Shown here: piece by piece, positions 26,012 through 34,716 of the stretch
Numbering within the stretch: the first letter of the stretch is position 1
How the letters are laid out: every line of letters starts with the position of its first letter
Assembly (NCBI GenBank): GCA_937914945.1
Contig: CALGJF010000008.1
Span: 3,604 to 67,603 of the forward strand
Length of the DNA stretch: 64,000 nucleotides
Reading direction: 5' to 3'
DNA from: an uncultured Bacteroidales bacterium
GTDB lineage: Bacteria > Bacteroidota > Bacteroidia > Bacteroidales > Bacteroidaceae
The notes under the pieces: generated by a model
Seen by the model: only the letters and a program-made list of their open reading frames with translations
Databases searched by the model: none
What the model was told of the DNA's origin: nothing
Position numbers and translations under genes: made by a program

Positions 26012-27868
26012 ATGAGTGGCAGAAGAGTGAGCGATTGGTTGCCCACTACCCGCAAAGAGGCGGAAATGCGTGGGTGGGATGAGCTTGATGTGGTTATATT
26101 CAGTGGCGACGCTTATATAGACCACCCATCCTTTGGCGCAGCCGTGATAGGCCGAATATTGGAGGCCGAGGGGTTGCGTGTGGCCATTGTGCCGCAGCCT
26201 AATTGGCAGGACGACCTACGCGATTTCAAAAAGATGGGACGCCCGAGATTGTTTTTTGGTATCTCGGCCGGTTGCATGGACTCCATGGTGAACAAATACA
26301 CCGCAGCCAAACGATTCCGCAGCGAGGATGCCTACTCACCAAACGGCAAGCACAGCATGCGCCCCGAGTATGCCACAACGGTATATTCCACAGCGCTGAA
26401 AAAGCTATTCCCCGACTCGGCCGTACTCATTGGCGGTATCGAAGCCTCTATGCGCCGTTTCACTCATTACGATTATTGGCAGGACTGCCTGAAAAAGAGT
26501 ATTCTCATAGAGAGCAATGCCGACATTCTTGTATATGGCATGGGCGAGCAGCCGATAATTGCCATTGCCAATGCCATGAAGCAACGATTGGAACAGGATG
26601 GCGGAGATTACATTACCGCATCGCAAGCACGGGATATAGCCAAGGAGATAAGGCAAACCGGCGTGCTGGTACAGAAAGCCGATTTTGTACCACAGGCAGA
26701 GGGCGACAAGATGCTTGCACCACATGCGATGTGCCTGCAAGACAAAAAGCAGCAGGCTGCCAATTTCCTTGCAATAGAAAAAGAGTCGAACAAGGTGAGC
26801 GCAAAAAGGCTGATACAGGAGTATGACGAAGGATATGTGGTGGTGAACCCGCCATTCCCCAGAATGACAACCGAACAGCTGGACCACAGTTTCGACCTGC
26901 CATACACACGCCTGCCCCACCCCAAATACAACGGTAAACGTATACCGGCGTATGATATGATTAAGTTCTCCGTGAATATTCACCGCGGGTGCTTTGGTGG
27001 ATGTGCCTTCTGCACCATATCGGCACATCAAGGCAAATTCATAGTGAACCGCAGCACGGAGAGCATCATACGAGAAATAGAGGCTATATCTGCCCTACCC
27101 GATTTCAAGGGGTACCTCTCGGACCTTGGAGGCCCATCGGCAAACATGTATATGATGCACGGCAAGAACGAGGATATATGTGCCAAGTGTTCGCGCCCCT
27201 CGTGTATACAGCCAAAGATATGCCCCAACCTTAATATTGACCACACCGCCCTGCTGAACCTTTACAAGAGGGTGGATGCTATGCCACAGATAAAGAAAAG
27301 TTTTATAGGCAGCGGTGTGCGATACGATATGCTATTGCACCGCAGTGGCGACAAAGAACGAGATGCGGCAAGCGACAGATACACCGAGGAGCTGATACGC
27401 AACCATGTGAGCGGCCGTTTGAAGGTGGCTCCCGAACACACTAACGATGCTGTGCTACACCTCATGCGCAAGCCGCCGTTCAAGCAGTTTCACGATTTCA
27501 AAAGGATATTCGACAAGATAAACAGCCGCTATAATCTGAAACAGCAAATCATACCATACTTCATAAGCAGCCACCCGGGCAGCACCATCGAAAGCATGGC
27601 AGAACTTGCAGCAGAGACAAAACAGCTTAATTTTCATCTGGAACAGGTGCAGGACTTTACACCCACACCCATGACCATGGCCACGGAGATGTATTACACG
27701 GGCATCAATCCTGAGACCGGAGAAAAGGTCTATGTGGCACGCAGCATGCGCGACAAGGAGGCTCAAAGGCGTTTCTTCTTTTGGTATAAACCCGAGGAGA
27801 GGAGAGAAATAGTGCAGGCCCTGCGACGCTTGGGGCGTGCGGACCTGCTGAAAAAACTTGGGCTGTAA
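26012..27868 (+). CDS. ygiQ: YgiQ family radical SAM protein
   Basis: This 618-aa protein matches YgiQ across its length: an N-terminal B12-binding-like region (1-200; DVVIFSGDAYIDHPSFGAAV, GISAGCMDSMVNKYT), the radical-SAM cluster C327-FGG-C331-AF-C334 after NIHRG, a second Cys set (ICAKCSRPSCIQPKICPNLN, about 388-407) and a C-terminal part beginning around HPGSTIESM. The CxxxCxxC motif binds a 4Fe-4S cluster that cleaves AdoMet. The reaction of the family is not established. Last gene of the operon; its stop lies 10 bp from the convergent rubredoxin stop. Confidence 0.92.
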   Translation: MSGRRVSDWLPTTRKEAEMRGWDELDVVIFSGDAYIDHPSFGAAVIGRILEAEGLRVAIVPQPNWQDDLRDFKKMGRPRLFFGISAGCMDSMVNKYTAAKRFRSEDAYSPNGKHSMRPEYATTVYSTALKKLFPDSAVLIGGIEASMRRFTHYDYWQDCLKKSILIESNADILVYGMGEQPIIAIANAMKQRLEQDGGDYITASQARDIAKEIRQTGVLVQKADFVPQAEGDKMLAPHAMCLQDKKQQAANFLAIEKESNKVSAKRLIQEYDEGYVVVNPPFPRMTTEQLDHSFDLPYTRLPHPKYNGKRIPAYDMIKFSVNIHRGCFGGCAFCTISAHQGKFIVNRSTESIIREIEAISALPDFKGYLSDLGGPSANMYMMHGKNEDICAKCSRPSCIQPKICPNLNIDHTALLNLYKRVDAMPQIKKSFIGSGVRYDMLLHRSGDKERDAASDRYTEELIRNHVSGRLKVAPEHTNDAVLHLMRKPPFKQFHDFKRIFDKINSRYNLKQQIIPYFISSHPGSTIESMAELAAETKQLNFHLEQVQDFTPTPMTMATEMYYTGINPETGEKVYVARSMRDKEAQRRFFFWYKPEERREIVQALRRLGRADLLKKLGL

Positions 27869-27878
27869 AGGAGTGTGT

Positions 27879-28043
27879 TTACTCCTCAACCGGTGCAAAC
27901 TCGTCTTTACCCACACCACACATGGGGCATACCCAATCCTCGGGGAGGTTTTCAAACGATGTTCCGGGCTCAATACCTTGTTCGGGATCGCCAATAGCGG
28001 GGTCATACTCCCACTGGCATACAGTACAATAATATTTCTTCAT
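27879..28043 (-). CDS. Rubredoxin
   Basis: A 54-aa gene on the minus strand encodes a classic rubredoxin beginning [19 protein letters not shown]. Two CxxC pairs (C6-TV-C9 and C39-PM-C42, the latter in [14 protein letters not shown]) bind one iron, and the conserved Tyr/Trp/Phe core residues are present (Y13, W37, F49). It is a cytosolic one-electron carrier, often linked to oxygen or peroxide defence in anaerobes. It converges on ygiQ with a 10-bp gap; a weak stem AGGAGT/ACTCCT (27869-27886) is the only terminator candidate there. No clear promoter was found. Confidence 0.95.
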   Translation of the reverse strand: MKKYYCTVCQWEYDPAIGDPEQGIEPGTSFENLPEDWVCPMCGVGKDEFAPVEE

Positions 28044-28096
28044 AATAGTTTATTTTTTATTATAACACATCAATTACACATTTTGTTGAAAAACAT

Positions 28097-28124
28097 AAAT
28101 GCTACTTTCGCAAAAGTAGCATTT
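28097..28124 (-). terminator. Hairpin terminator of the sirtuin gene
   Basis: AAATGCTACTTT pairs perfectly with AAAGTAGCATTT around a 4-nt loop, and on the minus strand it is followed by a T-rich tract. It lies 46 bp after the sirtuin stop codon. Confidence 0.75.
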
Positions 28125-28170
28125 GTTTTTTATATGCAAAGGATGTTTTATGCAATTTTATATAAATTAA

Positions 28171-28875
28171 CTAAATATTGGAGAGATAGCAATCTGTAAG
28201 CAGGCGCATTCCTTCCGAGGCTCCTTTGCGTATGTGAACGACATTGGACGGCAGAAGAGCAGCTACATCATTTGGGTCTATAAGGTAAATTGGAACACCT
28301 GCCGGAACATAGTGAAATAGACCGGCAGCGGGATATACATTGAGCGATGTTCCTATTATTATAAAGGCATCAATGCCTTGCATGGCTGATACCGCGGCTT
28401 CCATAAGAGGAACGGCCTCGCCAAACCACACTATGAATGGGCGCAGCTGTGAACCGTCGGCTGCAAGGTCGCCTATTTTAATGGTGGGGGCAGATGGCAA
28501 GAGGGTGCGCACATAACGCAAATCTTGCGGGTTGCGCGATGAGCACACTTTCATGAGCTCGCCATGCAGATGTATCACCGAAGAGGAGCCTGCTCGTTCG
28601 TGCAGGTCATCGACATTCTGCGTAACAACCGTTACATCGTACCTCTCTTCAAGGGCAGCCACAAGGCGGTGCCCCTCATTAGGTTCTACATTGAGTAATT
28701 CCGTGCGGCGTTGGTTATAGAATTCAAGCACAAGGGAAGGGTTGGCAGCAAAGCCCTCGGGTGTGGCTACCTGCTCAACGGGATAGTTGTTCCACAACCC
28801 GCCACCACCACGAAAGGTTGCAATGCCGCTTTCTGCGCTCATTCCCGCGCCTGTGAGTATTACGATTTTCTTCAT
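28171..28875 (-). CDS. cobB: SIR2 family NAD-dependent protein deacylase
   Basis: This 234-aa sirtuin has the NAD-binding GAGMSAESGIATFRG (8-22), TQNVDDLHERAG with the catalytic-region Asn/Asp (about 98-109), the active-site His in IHLHGEL (about 119), and a GTSLNVYPAAGL strand near 192. It has one Cys in KVCSSRNP but not the usual zinc CxxC pairs, as in the short class III-like bacterial sirtuins that also remove succinyl or malonyl groups. Its role is deacylation of cytosolic proteins such as acetyl-CoA synthetase. It is transcribed alone, with a terminator downstream; no convincing promoter was identified. Confidence 0.9.
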   Translation of the reverse strand: MKKIVILTGAGMSAESGIATFRGGGGLWNNYPVEQVATPEGFAANPSLVLEFYNQRRTELLNVEPNEGHRLVAALEERYDVTVVTQNVDDLHERAGSSSVIHLHGELMKVCSSRNPQDLRYVRTLLPSAPTIKIGDLAADGSQLRPFIVWFGEAVPLMEAAVSAMQGIDAFIIIGTSLNVYPAAGLFHYVPAGVPIYLIDPNDVAALLPSNVVHIRKGASEGMRLLTDCYLSNI

Positions 28876-28900
28876 ATAGGTATTTTCTATTTATTACATA

Positions 28901-28936
28901 ACAAAACAGAGAGAAGCATGCTTCTCTCTGTTTTGT
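28901..28936 (-). terminator. 36-bp perfect palindrome, terminator of the FAS1-SusC-SusD array
   Basis: The 18-bp arms ACAAAACAGAGAGAAGCA/TGCTTCTCTCTGTTTTGT form a perfect inverted repeat 8 bp after the last SusD stop. It ends the 16-kb minus-strand array. Confidence 0.85.
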
Positions 28937-28944
28937 GTGTTTAT

Positions 28945-31374
28945 TTATTCGCCTTCGCCTGTCTCGGGAGTGGCAGGTGTCTGCTCGCCATCGGCAGGAG
29001 TATCCTCTCCACCATCATCAACAGAAGGTGTGTCGGGAGTTACAGGAGCCTCGGGCTCTTCCTCCTCGGGAGCCTCGGGTATGAAGGGAGGATCGGGGGT
29101 TACGGGTACGATTGTGGGTACCAAATAGCCATCGGGAAGAGGCATATACCAACTGTTCTTGTCGCTCAACTTGCTATACAATGCAGCATTCCATCCCGAA
29201 GCTGTCTCGGCGGTGCGCCAATCGGCGTCTTTTACTTCGCGAGCTGCAATACGCTTTGCAAGGAAGTCGGGGTCGCCGAGAGCAGTGGCCATACGTGCGA
29301 GGTCGGCAAAACGGTGGCCTTCCCATGCCATCTCTAATGCCATTTCGTCGATAATCTTATCGTACATATAAGCAACGCGGTCCTCATTGGTTACTTTATA
29401 TACTTTAACCTCGATAGGTTCTGTATAAGAATACTCCCAAACTACATTACCATCGGCGTCAAGCTTATATGTTGTCTTCTCTTCGTCCTCATATACGGGA
29501 ATTTGTTTGAGAGACTTATCGTCGTTGTATACGATTGTCGACAGCATTGCTGTAACACCCTCCTCGGGCAAAATATTGTGATATTGAGCCACACATGAGT
29601 CGGTAAGTGCATAGTATGGGTTTGTCTCTGTGAAACCGGAACCAATGGAGTGAACACCTTTATTATCCTTCAACAATGAGAAATCAAAAACAAGGGGATC
29701 ATATTCCGACTTGATAACCTCGGCCATAATGGGGGCCTTCTGAACAACCTCCTGTGTCAAAGGTTCACCTGTTACATCATCGACAACGGGAGCCCCGGTT
29801 TCCTCGTCAATAACAGGTACAACCAACTTAACAACCTTTCCTTCAAGATCGCGCAAATCGGCGGTAAGACCGCGACCTATTTCGTCCTTGCGCTGCTCCA
29901 CTATGGTGTCAGGTTGCCAATAGATTTTGTACTCGGCATTTGCACCCGATTTAAGGACTGTCATTGCCAATTCTTTCGCGCCGGTCCATCCCTCACGCTC
30001 CAAGCCCATCAAAGCCTCGGCAAAGTGCAGATATACGTGAGTATTACGATCGAGTACAATATTGTTAGTCTCGGTTGAAATTGCTACTACAAATTGTTTG
30101 TCGTCCTCTATGAAGATTTCCCCAGACTTGTTTAAGTTGAACTTAAGGATGATATTGTCATAAAGATTCTTGTCCAATATGCCTCTGTATGTTGCTGTAG
30201 ATGCAAAGAGACGGAGGTCGCCGGGCCATTTTTTACTTTCTACAATATAATCGGTAAAGGTTGTCTCGTTCTTGTAATAACGATAGTTGTAAACCTGACG
30301 AGCAGACAAGCCTACCATGGCTGGAGATGCTACTACTTGTCTTTCACCAAGATCGGCTGTAGGTGCAAAGATATCGGCAAGCTGCGATGTCATACCGGTC
30401 TTTTCGTCATCGGCATAGTGAATGATTGAGGCTGCCTGTGATACTGATTTTGAGAAATCCTCTCTTGTAAAGGTATTTATATATTCATTTCTGGGAACAA
30501 CATTCTTATCATCGGGCTTTTCATTAACGTGCGATACATTACCCACTTGATCACTCTTCGGGTTCTTTTCGTCTGCAAGATAACTCTGATAATATTTCGC
30601 AGCCATTGCATAGTCACTGTTGGGGTTGGGATAAGGCAATGGGTACGATGTTGTTTCGGCCTTCAAAGAGGCACGCCACAAGTAAAGGTCGCCCAAGAGC
30701 AGGCGGATAGGCATAAAGAGTTTTGCGGTGAGGTCTTTATTGACGAAACCGGGAATTTCCCACAAAGGCATCTTGTATGTATAAGGATTCTCGTAGCGAG
30801 CAATATCCTCAATGAGGTTATTGATAACTGTAAGATGATCAGCAGGAGCTGCCGACATTACCTCCTCGGCTTTGCTGTGAGTGAGCACCGGCTCGGTGAA
30901 ATAGGGAACATATGCGTGGTTCTTTATCAACTGCATATATGTCCATGCACGGATACTCTTTACTGCTACATACTCGCGCAACATGAGACGACGATTATCG
31001 TATTCCAATGTTGTATCCACACGTGCGAGGAATACGTTACAGTTATTGATTATAGAGAAATAATCCTTGACATCGAGATATTGGTTGTTCTCCATATCAA
31101 ACTCAAAGTTGCTGATTTCAAGAACATCATCAAGTGTCTTATCGTTGGTTGAGAGGAGGTCGCCACGAAGCTCATTCAACAAGACATTTCTGTCGCCAAC
31201 CTTCTGAACCGATTTCAGAATACCCAATACTGAATATACCGAATCGTTAAAAGTCCAAGCTTCAAATTCATACTCAACGCGATTTGATTCCACGTTCAGC
31301 ATATCTTCGCAAGAGGAGAATAGGAACGCTCCGCAAAGAAGGAATGTAACTGTATAAATAAGATTCTTTTTCAT
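28945..31374 (-). CDS. SusD/RagB-like outer-membrane lipoprotein, extra long with Pro/Glu-rich tail (copy 2)
   Basis: This 809-aa lipoprotein (lipobox FSSC, C22) shows the SusD pattern: CEDMLNVESNR after the lipid anchor, then a FSIINNCNVFLARVDTT helix, a REYVAVKSIRAWTYMQLIKN TPR-like segment, and a late DEMALEMAWEGHRFADLARM motif (RxxE/GxRxxDLxR region, about 690-710). Usual SusD length is 500-650 aa, so about 150-200 residues are extra, mainly in the region 330-680. The last 58 residues (from about 752) are a low-complexity Pro/Glu/Asp/Thr tail. It pairs with the SusC gene 63 bp upstream and would cap that transporter and bind its ligand. The ligand is unknown. Confidence 0.88.
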   Translation of the reverse strand: MKKNLIYTVTFLLCGAFLFSSCEDMLNVESNRVEYEFEAWTFNDSVYSVLGILKSVQKVGDRNVLLNELRGDLLSTNDKTLDDVLEISNFEFDMENNQYLDVKDYFSIINNCNVFLARVDTTLEYDNRRLMLREYVAVKSIRAWTYMQLIKNHAYVPYFTEPVLTHSKAEEVMSAAPADHLTVINNLIEDIARYENPYTYKMPLWEIPGFVNKDLTAKLFMPIRLLLGDLYLWRASLKAETTSYPLPYPNPNSDYAMAAKYYQSYLADEKNPKSDQVGNVSHVNEKPDDKNVVPRNEYINTFTREDFSKSVSQAASIIHYADDEKTGMTSQLADIFAPTADLGERQVVASPAMVGLSARQVYNYRYYKNETTFTDYIVESKKWPGDLRLFASTATYRGILDKNLYDNIILKFNLNKSGEIFIEDDKQFVVAISTETNNIVLDRNTHVYLHFAEALMGLEREGWTGAKELAMTVLKSGANAEYKIYWQPDTIVEQRKDEIGRGLTADLRDLEGKVVKLVVPVIDEETGAPVVDDVTGEPLTQEVVQKAPIMAEVIKSEYDPLVFDFSLLKDNKGVHSIGSGFTETNPYYALTDSCVAQYHNILPEEGVTAMLSTIVYNDDKSLKQIPVYEDEEKTTYKLDADGNVVWEYSYTEPIEVKVYKVTNEDRVAYMYDKIIDEMALEMAWEGHRFADLARMATALGDPDFLAKRIAAREVKDADWRTAETASGWNAALYSKLSDKNSWYMPLPDGYLVPTIVPVTPDPPFIPEAPEEEEPEAPVTPDTPSVDDGGEDTPADGEQTPATPETGEGE

Positions 31375-31393
31375 TGTGTTTTTTATTTATTCT

Positions 31394-31426
31394 CGTATTA
31401 TTGCTGCGCAACGCAGCAATAATACG
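31394..31426 (-). promoter_or_regulatory. Intercistronic hairpin between SusC and SusD (copy 2)
   Basis: CGTATTATTGCTGCG and CGCAGCAATAATACG form a perfect 15-bp stem with a 3-nt loop, in the 63-bp gap. Without a strong T-run it looks more like an mRNA-stabilising or partial-attenuation element than a full terminator. Confidence 0.6.
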
Positions 31427-31437
31427 ATTTATATTCA

Positions 31438-34400
31438 TTAGAGGTTAAGCTTTACACCAAAATGGAAACTTCTGCACTGCGGCAAAAGACCAGCATCGAT
31501 GCCTTGATAAAGTATGCTGTTGTTTACAGATGTTTCGGGGTCGTTGCCGTCGTATTTTGTGAATGTATACACATTCTCAGCTGCACACCACAAGGTGAGA
31601 CCCTGCAACCAGCTGTAAGAAACAGGAACATCGTAAGAGAGTTTGATGGTTTTAATTCTCAAATATGAGCCATCTTCTATCCAACGGTCAGAGAAACGGC
31701 TGTTACCCATGGGATCGCCAAAGCCCACTTTGGGGATAGAAGTTATCTGACCATCTTTAACCCAACGATTGATGAGCGCTGTTGTCTGGTTGTTGAATGA
31801 TGAACCACTCTCCAACTGCTGACGATAGTAGTTGTAGATATCATTTCCAACAGAGTAGTTACAAACAACGTCGAGTTTCCAATTCTTCATCTTCATGCTT
31901 GAGTAGATGTTACCATAGAAGTCGGGGTTGGGATCACCGATAACGGTTTTATCGTTCTCATCGATAAGCCCGGGGTTCTCACCGGGATTGATATCAACAA
32001 ACTTCATATCACCGGCCTCATAGTAATAGGTGTTTGTACCCTCTTTTCTGTAAAGGCCAAGAGCCGCAGCCTCGTCGGCCGAGGTTATTACACCTGCGGT
32101 TTTGTAACCCCAGAACACTGCAACGGGCTGGCCCACCATTGTTTTAACCTCGCCACCATATACCGATACAGGGGCAAGTGCCTCGCTCAATGCGGTAACC
32201 TCGTTCTTGTAATGACCTACTGATGCGCCCAATTCCCATTTGAAGTTCTCCTTGTTTACAGCCTTCCAATTGGCAGAGAGTTCAAAACCTACGTTCTCGA
32301 GTTCGCCACCATTAGTCCAGTATGTATCCATACCTGTTACGAAAGCGTATTTCTTCTGAACAAGAAGGTCGCTTGTCTTTGACTTGAAGAGATCAAAGCT
32401 TAAACCAAAACGGTTGTTGAACATCATCAAATCGGCACCAAGGTTGATACGCTTTGTGGTTTCCCACTTAACACCATCATTCTCTACGTTTCCAAGCTCA
32501 AGACCCATGGTTTTGTCGTAGAAATTGGCAGCTTGCAAATAGCTGCGGGCAGCGAAGAAATCAATAGCATCGTTACCCACTGCATCGTAGCCAAGACGCA
32601 ATTTCAGCATGTTTATAGGCCTGCATTTGAACCACTCTTCCGAAGATACAAGCCATGCAGCCTGCACTGAGGGGAACAATCCCCATGCAACACCACCCAG
32701 TTTGAATATTCCATCGGCATTCTTACCTACGCGAGATGATGTTTCAAGCGACGCTGTTGCCTGCAAGAAATACTTTGTCTTGTATGAATAGTCGGCAGAA
32801 AGATACCACGCAAGATTGGTCCAGGTATTATCCACGCCCGAAGCCGAGAGGCCTGCAAGTGATGCGCTTATACCAAAGCTCTGGTCGTTACCTGTGTTTG
32901 CACCACCGATAGAGTTTGAATCGTGCTGGAAGTTTGTGTAACGGAAACCGCCATAAACATCCAAAGCGTGAGCACCGAAACGCTTATCCCATGAAACACG
33001 GGTGTCGCTTGTGATTATAGCTTCGCGTGCAAACATTGATGCTGCATAGTTGCTTATACGCGCACGAATATCGTTTGAGTAGAAATCGTATCCCTTAGCA
33101 CCCGAAGGATCGGCATAAGGCAGATAATACAACTCATTGACACGATACAGAGAGTAGTTAAATGTCTCATTAATAGTGAAATCGCCCAATCTCAATTCGG
33201 GAGCAATGGTAATACCAAGATTGGTGTACTCCATCTCGTTTTTGTACTCACCGGCACCATTATTAATAATAATCAATGGGTTGTAGAGCGAGTTATTTGG
33301 TCTTGCCACAGCGTAGGCGGCGGGACCTGTTGCAAAATTGTCGGCTCCATCGTAGTTTGCACTTATCTTACCCAAATCTGAATAACGATAAGGGCTGAGG
33401 AAGGGCGACTTAATCTTTGCCAAGTAGCCGATAGAAGAGATAGGGAGCTTGCTCTCGTCCTCACGCATACCATCGTCAAGCAATTCACGGGCTACACGTG
33501 AGAATGAGATATCGAAACGGGTATCGAAATTCTCGGTGAGAGAGATATCTGAATTCAAGCGAACATTCATGCGCTCCAGGCTATTACCTTCAAGAGGGCT
33601 CTCGGCTGTTGTATAGCCAAACGAGAAGTTATACATGGCAATGTCGTCACCACCCTCTACATTAAGCTTGTAGTTCTGCGAGAGAGCCTCGGTGTATGTA
33701 TAATCTTCCCAATTGGTATTGTTATGGTACTTGTTATACATTACAAAAGCATCTTTGTCGCTACGCAGGAAGTCGAAACTTTCGTTTATGGGAATATTCT
33801 TGATTGTACCTACAAGGTCGTTGGCGTAGATACGATAATCCTCTGCGCCCATAACATCTATTGTTTTAGGTGCTAAAGTTACACCGCCATATACGTTGGC
33901 TGCAATGCGCGTAGCCATGCTGCGACCACGTTTTGTATTGATGATAAGAACACCGTTTGCAGCACGAGAGCCATAAAGGGCTGTTCCGTTCTTCATCAGT
34001 TTTACTTCCTCGATATCCTCTACATCTATAGCTGCGAGAATGTTATTGAAAATACCGGTATGAAGATAGGCAGCATCCTCCTGCATATCCCAAATAAGAC
34101 CATCCACTACAACAAGTGGTTGTGTTTTGGCATTCAATGAATTTATACCACGCACAAACATGGCATTACCTACTGCCAAAGCACCCGAGCGAGAAATGGT
34201 ACGCATATCGCCGCCAAGGTTTCTTTGAATATCGGTATCGATAGACAAGCCCGAAGATATCTCTTTCTTAAAGCCATTATGCTCAACGGCCTTGATATCC
34301 TCGGTATAGTTCTTCGAGAAATTGTCGGAATAAAGACGCACGTTTATTATATCGTCGCTATACACAGGACGCTGAACCAACAGATATTGAGGAGTAGAGA

Positions 34401-34704
34401 AACTGAGCAGCGTTACATAAGAGGGAATCTCCAATGTGTATTGTCCTTCTGCGTTGGTCATTGTGGTGATTTTCTCATGCCCTGTTGCTTGCACACGTAC
34501 ACCGGGCATGGGTGCTCTTGATATAGCATCGTAAACGGTACCTGTAATTGTACGGGTCTCTACGGCAGCAACAGCTTTTGACTCGACCTTTACAGAATCG
34601 TTTGCCTCCTGTGCATTCAGGGCCGATGGCATAAACACTGTCAATGCCACCAATAATTGCATAAATTGTCGCATATACATAGGTTTTTTTCTTTTTTTCA
34701 TCAT
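31438..34704 (-). CDS. SusC/RagA-like TonB-dependent outer-membrane transporter (copy 2)
   Basis: This 1088-aa protein has a signal peptide ending LNAQ (about residue 31), a carboxypeptidase-regulatory-like domain (about 50-130, ITGTVYDAISRAPMPGVRV, NAEGQYTL) and a plug domain with VRGINSLNAKTQPLVVVDG and LKNGTALYGSRAANGVLII (about 175-260). The rest is the 22-strand barrel, with the SusC C-terminal pattern (SYLRIKTIKLSYDVP, then LWCAAENVYTFTKYDGNDPE). The barrel ends LNL instead of the more usual terminal Phe. The start could also be Met2 or a later Met. It imports a SusD-bound ligand using TonB energy; the ligand is unknown. Its start lies 12 bp after the FAS1 lipoprotein stop. Confidence 0.92.
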   Translation of the reverse strand: MMKKRKKPMYMRQFMQLLVALTVFMPSALNAQEANDSVKVESKAVAAVETRTITGTVYDAISRAPMPGVRVQATGHEKITTMTNAEGQYTLEIPSYVTLLSFSTPQYLLVQRPVYSDDIINVRLYSDNFSKNYTEDIKAVEHNGFKKEISSGLSIDTDIQRNLGGDMRTISRSGALAVGNAMFVRGINSLNAKTQPLVVVDGLIWDMQEDAAYLHTGIFNNILAAIDVEDIEEVKLMKNGTALYGSRAANGVLIINTKRGRSMATRIAANVYGGVTLAPKTIDVMGAEDYRIYANDLVGTIKNIPINESFDFLRSDKDAFVMYNKYHNNTNWEDYTYTEALSQNYKLNVEGGDDIAMYNFSFGYTTAESPLEGNSLERMNVRLNSDISLTENFDTRFDISFSRVARELLDDGMREDESKLPISSIGYLAKIKSPFLSPYRYSDLGKISANYDGADNFATGPAAYAVARPNNSLYNPLIIINNGAGEYKNEMEYTNLGITIAPELRLGDFTINETFNYSLYRVNELYYLPYADPSGAKGYDFYSNDIRARISNYAASMFAREAIITSDTRVSWDKRFGAHALDVYGGFRYTNFQHDSNSIGGANTGNDQSFGISASLAGLSASGVDNTWTNLAWYLSADYSYKTKYFLQATASLETSSRVGKNADGIFKLGGVAWGLFPSVQAAWLVSSEEWFKCRPINMLKLRLGYDAVGNDAIDFFAARSYLQAANFYDKTMGLELGNVENDGVKWETTKRINLGADLMMFNNRFGLSFDLFKSKTSDLLVQKKYAFVTGMDTYWTNGGELENVGFELSANWKAVNKENFKWELGASVGHYKNEVTALSEALAPVSVYGGEVKTMVGQPVAVFWGYKTAGVITSADEAAALGLYRKEGTNTYYYEAGDMKFVDINPGENPGLIDENDKTVIGDPNPDFYGNIYSSMKMKNWKLDVVCNYSVGNDIYNYYRQQLESGSSFNNQTTALINRWVKDGQITSIPKVGFGDPMGNSRFSDRWIEDGSYLRIKTIKLSYDVPVSYSWLQGLTLWCAAENVYTFTKYDGNDPETSVNNSILYQGIDAGLLPQCRSFHFGVKLNL

Positions 34705-34716
34705 AAAGTCTATTGC

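Noticed and set aside
28937..29128. Ser/Gly-rich 63-aa plus-strand ORF
   Set aside because: It is the antisense reading of the low-complexity SusD tail.
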